From assembly GCA_030642205.1 (NCBI GenBank), contig DAOWOF010000061.1, forward strand, positions 1 to 10,548: a DNA stretch of 10,548 nt. The letters are read 5' to 3'. Both the position numbers and the translations under genes were made by a program. This DNA comes from Desulfobacteraceae bacterium (GTDB lineage: Bacteria; Desulfobacterota; DSM-4660; Desulfatiglandales; Desulfatiglandaceae). The notes beneath the pieces were generated by a model that saw nothing but the letters and a program-made list of their open reading frames with translations, was not told where the DNA came from and made no database searches. Below are positions 6,345 to 10,548 of the stretch, piece after piece (position 1 is the first letter of the stretch; every line of letters starts with the position of its first letter).

Positions 6345-8138
6345 ATGAGCAAAAAAGCCGACATGGTCAATTTAAAACGTTTGATTGATATCGGAAAAGA
6401 TAATGGTTGCATCACCCATGAAGAATTAAATGATAGCTTATCTGATGATATTATCTCCTCGGAAGAAGAAATTGACGATTTGATGATAATGTTTCAAGAG
6501 CTCGATATCATGGTTATCGATAAGAGCGACAAAGACACATTTGAAAATACTAAAAAATTAAAAAATAAAGTGGTGGTTTTTGGAGAAAAGCATCATGACA
6601 GCCTGGATCTTACCGAAACCGCATCACGGGTTTCTGATCCGGTCAAAATGTATTTAAAAGAGATGGGATCCATTTCATTATTGACCAGAGAGGGCGAAGT
6701 GGAGATCGCCAAGAGGATCGAGGATGGAGAAAAGACGGCGCTTAATATACTTATTGATTGTTCTGTTGGAGTGGCACATCTTCTGAAGATGGGCGAAAAA
6801 CTCAAGAATAATGAGATAAAATTAAAGGATATTATTAATGATATAGATGATGATGAAAATAATTTTATGCAGATAGGCGAAAGAAGAGGTTCTCTTCTTA
6901 ACCTTATTGATCAAATACGGATAATTCATGAAGGAGTTCTTTCCAAAAGAAAAATCATACATCAAATGGATGATAACGAAGATCGCAGCCAACGGGTCTC
7001 TGAAGTAAAAGAGTCTCAGACCCGGATTCTGAAAATCATGGATTCATGCAAATTGGAAAAAGGTCAGCTTGAGATGATGGTGACCAAGTTCAAGAATTTT
7101 GTGTATGGGGTTGAAAGGGCTGAAAAAGATCTTATACAAGCTATGATAATGGCAGGCGGTAAGTCTGCACACTATCTTCAAAAATGTTTTGATGAAATGC
7201 CTGAAAATGTTGAGGCTGATGAAATTATTACAGGTCTGGAATTAACTAAGACAGAACTTGTTTCTATCCAGCAAAAAGTGGGTAAAGCCTTGAATGGAAT
7301 TGAAACAGCCAAAGAATTAACGATGATGACGCCAAGGCAGTTGACTGATACCCTCAGGATGGTTGTTATCTCTATCGAAAAATCCAAGCGGGCTAAATCA
7401 GATCTTATACAGGCTAATCTGAGACTGGTGGTGAGTATTGCCAAAAAATATACTAACAGGGGCTTGATGTTTCTTGATCTGATTCAGGAGGGGAATATCG
7501 GATTGATGAAGGCAGTAGATAAATTTGAGTATCAGCGGGGCTATAAGTTCAGCACTTATGCCACTTGGTGGATAAGGCAGGCTATCACAAGGGCCATTGC
7601 TGATCAGGCCAGAACAATTCGTATTCCGGTTCATATGATTGAAACCATTAATAAATTGATTCGAACATCTCGTTATCTGGTTCAGGAACATGGGAGAGAA
7701 CCTACCCCTGAAGAGATTGCAGAGAAAATGGAATTTCCCTTGGATAAGGTCCGTAAGGTGTTAAAGATAGCCAAGGAACCGATTTCACTTGAAACTCCTA
7801 TCGGAGAAGAGGAAGATAGTCACTTAGGCGATTTTATTGAAGATAAAAAGGCTCTTTCTCCCGGGGATGCTGTAATCAGTTTCGGTTTGGCGGAGCAAAC
7901 CAGGAGAGTCCTTAGGACACTGACACCTAGAGAGGAAAAAGTTCTGAGGATGAGATTTGGTATTGGAGAAAAGGCGGATCATACTCTGGAAGAGGTGGGG
8001 CGTGACTTTAGTGTGACCAGAGAAAGGATCAGGCAGATTGAGGCAAAGGCCTTGCGAAAATTGAGACATCCCAGCCGAAGTAAAAAATTGAGAAGTTTTG
8101 TTGATGAAAAATATGATGTAAAGGAGAATTTTTCTTGA
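6345..8138 (+). CDS. rpoD: RNA polymerase sigma factor RpoD (primary sigma-70)
   Basis: The housekeeping sigma subunit that directs RNA polymerase to TTGACA/TATAAT promoters. With the start used here it has 597 residues. Domains: an acidic region 1.1 (about 1-75); region 1.2 with DPVKMYLKEMG and LTREGEVEIAKRIEDGE (about 100-130); a charged, helical non-conserved region (about 135-340); region 2 with LIQANLRLVVSIAKKYTNRG, LDLIQEGNIGL, the FEYQRGYKFSTYATWWIRQAI core and TIRIP (about 350-425); region 3; and region 4 with LTPREEKVLRMRFGIG and the helix-turn-helix EEVGRDFSVTRERIRQIEAK, which reads the -35. ATG 6345 is preferred to an in-frame ATG at 6321 because a strong AGGAGG (6332-6337) lies seven bases before 6345 and inside the longer version. 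The intact regions 1.1 and 1.2 and position after dnaG mark this as the primary sigma, not an alternative one. Confidence 0.97.
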   Translation: MSKKADMVNLKRLIDIGKDNGCITHEELNDSLSDDIISSEEEIDDLMIMFQELDIMVIDKSDKDTFENTKKLKNKVVVFGEKHHDSLDLTETASRVSDPVKMYLKEMGSISLLTREGEVEIAKRIEDGEKTALNILIDCSVGVAHLLKMGEKLKNNEIKLKDIINDIDDDENNFMQIGERRGSLLNLIDQIRIIHEGVLSKRKIIHQMDDNEDRSQRVSEVKESQTRILKIMDSCKLEKGQLEMMVTKFKNFVYGVERAEKDLIQAMIMAGGKSAHYLQKCFDEMPENVEADEIITGLELTKTELVSIQQKVGKALNGIETAKELTMMTPRQLTDTLRMVVISIEKSKRAKSDLIQANLRLVVSIAKKYTNRGLMFLDLIQEGNIGLMKAVDKFEYQRGYKFSTYATWWIRQAITRAIADQARTIRIPVHMIETINKLIRTSRYLVQEHGREPTPEEIAEKMEFPLDKVRKVLKIAKEPISLETPIGEEEDSHLGDFIEDKKALSPGDAVISFGLAEQTRRVLRTLTPREEKVLRMRFGIGEKADHTLEEVGRDFSVTRERIRQIEAKALRKLRHPSRSKKLRSFVDEKYDVKENFS

Positions 8139-8200
8139 CAAATTTTATAGATCTGCCATGCTTAGAAAGTTAAGACCCAAATGTAAAAAATAGTTTTTCT

Positions 8201-8220
8201 TTATCATTCTTTAATGATAA
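8201..8220 (+). repeat. Perfect hairpin abutting the tRNA 5' end
   Basis: TTATCATT (8201-8208) and AATGATAA (8213-8220) form eight perfect pairs around loop CTTT. The 3' arm ends at the base before G1 of the tRNA. It follows the T-run TTTTTCT rather than preceding one, so it does not look like an rpoD terminator. In a joint rpoD-tRNA transcript it would place a helix against the RNase P cleavage site. Confidence 0.5.
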
Positions 8221-8296
8221 GGGCCCATAGCTCAGCTGGAAGAGCCACCGGCTCATAACCGGTAGGTCCCTGGTTCGAACCCAGGTGGGCCCACCA
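8221..8296 (+). tRNA. tRNA with CAU anticodon (tRNA-Met by anticodon; possibly tRNA-Ile2)
   Basis: A complete cloverleaf with encoded CCA. The acceptor GGGCCCA (8221-8227) pairs with TGGGCCC (8286-8292). The D stem is GCTC/GAGC. The anticodon stem ACCGG/CCGGT encloses loop CTCATAA with CAT at 8254-8256. The T arm is CCTGG, loop TTCGAAC, CCAGG; the discriminator is A8293. It is not the initiator: base 1 pairs with 72 and the anticodon stem lacks the three G-C pairs of tRNA-fMet. Pairs C4-G69 and C5-G68 match the determinants known for the lysidine synthetase TilS in E. coli tRNA-Ile2, and the CTCATAA loop is also common in that tRNA. It may therefore read AUA after lysidine modification, although automatic tools would label it tRNA-Met. 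Confidence 0.93.
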
Positions 8297-8351
8297 ATTT
8301 TTGTTTATAGTATTAAAGTTTTATAAGACCCTTTATAAAATTGATATTTTT

Positions 8352-8391
8352 CCTAAGGGCGCTACCTAAAAGGTAGCGCCCTTAGGCTTTA
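8352..8391 (+). terminator. Strong terminator hairpin after the CAU tRNA
   Basis: CCTAAGGGCGCTACCT (8352-8367) and AGGTAGCGCCCTTAGG (8371-8386) are perfect 16-base arms with loop AAA. The T-run after it is short (CTTTAT), but the very stable GC-rich stem should still stop or strongly attenuate transcription coming from rpoD and the tRNA. It separates that unit from the NIF3 gene. Confidence 0.75.
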
Positions 8392-8447
8392 TACTGGATG
8401 AAAAAATTGGATTAATTAGCCATCCGTAGGAGGACAAGCCTTATATT

Positions 8448-8483
8448 GTGCGATATTTAATAAAAGGTTATATCATGAAATGA
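8448..8483 (+). CDS. Possible leader minicistron overlapping the NIF3 start
   Basis: A GTG at 8448 opens an 11-codon frame (MRYLIKGYIMK) whose TGA at 8481-8483 overlaps the ATG of the next gene in an ATGA junction. A strong AGGAGG lies at 8428-8433, but 14 bases before this GTG, longer than ideal; no better placed start follows it. The next gene has only a weak AAAGG site 12 bases before its ATG, so coupling from this minicistron is conceivable. Speculative. Confidence 0.18.
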   Translation: MRYLIKGYIMK

Positions 8484-9283
8484 CTCCTGACTTAAAAGAT
8501 GTTCTTACCTTATTAGAAAAAATTGCCCCTTTTAGTTTGTCAGAAGATTGGGATAATTCTGGCATCCAGGTTGGGGATCCTTCCCTGAAAATCAGAAAAA
8601 TCCTGATTGCTCTTGATCCTACCATGGAAGCAGTTCATTTTGCCTCAGAGATGGATGCTCAATTATTGTTAACTCACCACCCTTTAATATTTAAGCCTAT
8701 ACAACACCTTGAATTTAATCAATATCCAGGAAATGTAATTTGTGAGGCGATAAAAAATAGATTAGCAGTGGTTTCTGTACATACCAATCTGGATATTGCA
8801 AAAGGTGGTATTAATGATATCCTGGCTGAATTATTGCATCTACAGAGAGTAGAGGTTTTGCAATCAGGAGATTATCCTTCTGGTGCAGGTCTTGGACGTA
8901 TAGGAGATTTTGCCAAACCTTATAGTTTATCAGATGTGGTGGATATTGTTCAAAAGACATTTAGAGTAGATACATTAAGGGTCGTTTTTGGTAAAAGCAG
9001 TAGGATTTGCAGGGTGGCTATTATTGGTGGATCAGGAGCCAATTTTATAGTTTTAGCCCATAAGATGGGAGCGGATCTTTTGATAACGGGAGATGTTAAT
9101 CATCATAATGCCCTGGATGCAAAGGCTTATGGGATTAATTTGATTGATCCAGGCCATTTTTTTACAGAAAAAATTGCTTTTGATATTTTTGCAGGTTCCC
9201 TTATGAAACACTTTCTATCCGAACACTTAGAAATTGCAGTAGAAATTTTTGAGGATGAAGAAGATCCAATAAGGATTGTTTAA
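8480..9283 (+). CDS. NIF3/DUF34 family dinuclear-metal protein (YbgI-like)
   Basis: A member of the widespread NIF3 (DUF34) family, homohexameric rings with a two-metal site. The biochemical role is unsettled; some members carry the database name 'GTP cyclohydrolase 1 type 2 homolog', which should not be taken as proven here. It has 267 residues, the short form without the extra middle domain found in about 370-residue YqfO proteins. Metal-site residues are all visible: THHP with H66 and H67, HTNLD with H101 and D105, and DPGHFFTE with H226 and E230; GDVNHH (204-209) is a further conserved stretch. The N-terminal WDNSGIQVGD (24-33) is also typical. ATG 8480 is the first start in frame and gives the usual N-terminus. 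A zinc-ribbon protein of the COG1579 type lies downstream, a pairing seen in many bacteria, after a 200-base spacer that holds repeat copy 2. Confidence 0.93.
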   Translation: MTPDLKDVLTLLEKIAPFSLSEDWDNSGIQVGDPSLKIRKILIALDPTMEAVHFASEMDAQLLLTHHPLIFKPIQHLEFNQYPGNVICEAIKNRLAVVSVHTNLDIAKGGINDILAELLHLQRVEVLQSGDYPSGAGLGRIGDFAKPYSLSDVVDIVQKTFRVDTLRVVFGKSSRICRVAIIGGSGANFIVLAHKMGADLLITGDVNHHNALDAKAYGINLIDPGHFFTEKIAFDIFAGSLMKHFLSEHLEIAVEIFEDEEDPIRIV

Positions 9284-9300
9284 AAAAGCGGCCATTTTCA

Positions 9301-9317
9301 AGCAAATTAATTTTGCT
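9301..9317 (+). repeat. Short hairpin just after the NIF3 gene
   Basis: AGCAAA (9301-9306) and TTTGCT (9312-9317) form six perfect pairs around loop TTAAT, 18 bases after the stop codon. There is no T-run after it, so it is a poor terminator; it may protect the mRNA 3' end or be chance. Confidence 0.3.
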
Positions 9318-9400
9318 CATGCTCAAGGAAGGATAAAATTTGCACCAGATTAATACTAACAGAAGGAATTGATGCCTTTGTGGAATGTTCATTTTGGTTA

Positions 9401-9453
9401 CCTTCAAGGAAGGCAACGATTTTAGCCAAGGAAATACATTGAGTATTTCCAGG
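9401..9453 (+). repeat. Two-hairpin structured repeat, copy 2
   Basis: Hairpin 1 is CCTTCAAGGAAGG (9401-9413): five pairs and loop AAG, the same 13-base length as in copy 1. Hairpin 2 has arm GGAAATAC (9430-9437), loop ATTGA and arm GTATTTCC (9443-9450), eight perfect pairs. An outer CC (9426-9427) can pair with GG (9452-9453). Compared with 3409-3451, the innermost pair of hairpin 1 changes from T-A to C-G, a compensatory change, and hairpin 2 replaces a G-U wobble and shifts length by one pair while keeping the NTTGA loop. It ends about 33 bases before the GTG start of the zinc-ribbon gene, so it lies in that gene's leader if co-transcribed with NIF3. Confidence 0.65.
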
Positions 9454-9486
9454 ATGAAAAGGACCTGATTACGATTGGAGATAAGA

Positions 9487-10197
9487 GTGGATAATTTAAT
9501 AGGCTTACAAAATTATGATATGAACTTTCAGAAGATAACTGCTAAAAAAGAAGACGGGCCTATTAAAATAAGGGTGCTTGAGCAGGTCATTGAAAAGATG
9601 GCAATGGAGTTGACAGAAGGAGATCAACAGATTCAGGACCTTAAGCTGTCCCGGCGGCAATATGAACAGGATATCGCCAGCCTCCAGAGTCAAATACAAA
9701 AAAGCAATGAAAAGATAGCCAATATTAAATCAAACAAGGAATATGAGGCTGTTTTAAAAGAAATAGATACTTTTAAAAATGATGCTACATTACAGGAGAA
9801 TAAGGTACTTGAAATCTTGCTGAAAATAGAAACATTGGAAGAAAAACATGAAAAAGATAAGGAGATATTGAATCAGAAAAAGCTAACATTTCAAAAGGAT
9901 CAGAAGCTTATCCAATTGGAAATACAAACCTTGGACAAGGAAATAGCCCTTTTATTAAAGGATCGGAAGTTGCTACGGCAAGAGATAGATCCTTTGCTTT
10001 TAAAAAAATATGATTCTCTTCGGGAACATAAAGGAGGTCTCGCTCTTACTCCTGTGATAAAAGGGATCTGTCAGGTATGCCGGATGGGAATCCCTCCACA
10101 AAAATTTAATGAATTACTTGCAGGTAAGGAATTGATGAGTTGTCCCCATTGCATGAGACTAATGTATTTAGGAGAAGATAACTCCCCGGAAAAATAG
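9487..10197 (+). CDS. C4-type zinc-ribbon, coiled-coil protein (COG1579 family)
   Basis: A cytoplasmic protein of the COG1579 family, whose function is not established; a nucleic-acid or protein-complex role has been suggested from its fold. From the GTG start it has 236 residues. The N-terminus holds the family-typical LIGLQNYDMNF; residues about 20-165 are a long charged, heptad-like coiled coil rich in E, K, Q and I; the C-terminal zinc ribbon has CQVC (195-198) and CPHC (219-222), with IPPQKFNELL between. I prefer GTG 9487 because GGAG at 9477-9480 lies six bases upstream. A TTG at 9475 (240 residues) is possible but its nearest AAGGA is about 12 bases away. NIF3 upstream and rnpB downstream form a gene order I associate with Deltaproteobacteria. 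Repeat copy 2 lies in the leader. Confidence 0.9.
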   Translation: MDNLIGLQNYDMNFQKITAKKEDGPIKIRVLEQVIEKMAMELTEGDQQIQDLKLSRRQYEQDIASLQSQIQKSNEKIANIKSNKEYEAVLKEIDTFKNDATLQENKVLEILLKIETLEEKHEKDKEILNQKKLTFQKDQKLIQLEIQTLDKEIALLLKDRKLLRQEIDPLLLKKYDSLREHKGGLALTPVIKGICQVCRMGIPPQKFNELLAGKELMSCPHCMRLMYLGEDNSPEK

Positions 10198-10267
10198 AAA
10201 AATGGCCTGAAGATGAGATGCGAGATGTTTAAGTTATTTACGGATAACTCTTTATACAATTAAATTA

Positions 10268-10297
10268 TTGCAAGATAAATGAATTCAAGTATCTAAA
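10268..10297 (+). promoter_or_regulatory. Weak promoter candidate for rnpB
   Basis: TTGCAA (10268-10273) and TCTAAA (10292-10297) are separated by 18 bases and each match the consensus at 4 of 6 positions. The start would fall near 10304, a few bases before the 5' end expected for RNase P RNA. The match is modest, and read-through from the zinc-ribbon gene is also possible. Confidence 0.3.
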
Positions 10298-10308
10298 ACG
10301 GGTATGTT

Positions 10309-10548
10309 GAAGTAGAACAAATGATCGCTGCCTTGTTGTTCAAGGGAGAGGAAAGTCCGGGCTCCATCGGACAAGGTGCTGGGTAACACCCAGTCCCGGT
10401 GACGGGAAGGAAAGTGCCACAGAAAGTAGACCGCCACATCAGAGATTTTTGATGGGGTAAGGATGAAAGGGTGAGGTAAGAGCTCACCAGTCCTGCCGGT
10501 GACGGCAGGAGCTAGGTAAACCCCACCTGGAGCAAGACCAAATAGGGG
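10309..10548 (+). ncRNA. rnpB: RNase P RNA, bacterial class A (5' part; 3' end outside window)
   Basis: The catalytic RNA of ribonuclease P, which trims the 5' leaders of tRNA precursors such as the two tRNAs here. Visible elements in order: a GAAGTAGAAC start comparable to the P1 strand of E. coli; a compact P3 hairpin CCTTG/CAAGG (10331-10345); the universal GAGGAAAGTCCGGGCTCC (10348-10365) with the P4 5' strand; hairpin CTGGG/CCCAG (10379-10393); CCCG-GTGA-CGGG (10395-10406), a GNRA-capped stem; CACAGAAAGTAGACCGCC; a short P12 CATCA/TGATG; GGTAAGGATGAAAGGGTG; P13 GGTGAG/GCTCACC; P14 CTGCC/GGCAG; and AGCAAGACCAAATAGGGG at the window edge. The 3' side, with the P15-P18 region and the 3' strands of P4, P2 and P1, is missing. 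The 5' end is uncertain by a few bases. Confidence 0.95.

Noticed and set aside
3435..9360. Longer inverted similarity between sequence after repeat copy 1 (TTGGTGCCAAAATT) and the reverse complement of sequence before copy 2 (TTTGCACCAGA)
   Set aside because: Only a few bases agree and gaps are needed. It would have suggested a larger palindromic mobile element, but the match is within chance for AT-rich DNA.
1..10548. CRISPR array, insertion sequence, prophage, toxin-antitoxin or defence system
   Set aside because: No regularly spaced repeats, transposase, integrase or defence domains were seen on either strand; minus-strand open frames are shadows of the + strand genes.

Overview
This window looks like a chromosomal housekeeping segment from a Deltaproteobacterium in the broad sense (Desulfobacterota). 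A member of or near the Desulfobacterales is my best guess. The basis is gene content and order: PduO-type cobalamin adenosyltransferase with a CobD-like enzyme, hisB-hisA, dnaG-rpoD, and NIF3 with a COG1579 zinc-ribbon protein followed by rnpB. The AT-rich spacers also fit. This is inference from order and protein style; no database was searched. Every supported gene is on the + strand and I found no credible minus-strand gene.

Layout. (1) 2-1484: the 3' end of a cobalamin adenosyltransferase and a CobD-like threonine-phosphate decarboxylase, forming a small cobamide operon closed by an intrinsic terminator. (2) 1545-1620: tRNA-Ala(CGC). (3) 1694-3123: hisB and hisA, two histidine biosynthesis enzymes without the hisH often found between them. 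(4) 3124-4348: about 1.2 kb without a recognisable gene. It is not empty. It holds an extended -10 promoter candidate, a hairpin at the expected transcript start, a two-hairpin repeat, a 62-codon ORF and a good terminator, which together look like a self-contained transcription unit. It also holds a 32-codon ORF with a strong ribosome binding site and a candidate dnaG promoter. (5) 4349-8138: dnaG (primase) and rpoD (primary sigma factor), the core of the macromolecular-synthesis operon, here without rpsU directly upstream. (6) 8221-8296: a tRNA with CAU anticodon, then a terminator hairpin with 16-bp arms. (7) 8480-10197: NIF3-family metal protein and a coiled-coil/zinc-ribbon protein. (8) 10309-10548: the 5' part of class A RNase P RNA, cut by the window end.

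The genes are mostly core functions: cofactor salvage or assembly, histidine synthesis, replication priming, transcription initiation, and tRNAs with the RNA of their 5'-processing enzyme. The least ordinary signal is a structured repeat present twice, at 3409-3451 and 9401-9453. Each copy has a 13-nt CCTT/AAGG hairpin followed by a second hairpin with an NTTGA loop and an outer CC/GG clamp, and one pair covaries between copies. I found no CRISPR array, insertion sequence, phage gene or defence system. If there is something undescribed here, it is this repeat and the orphan transcription unit that contains one copy.
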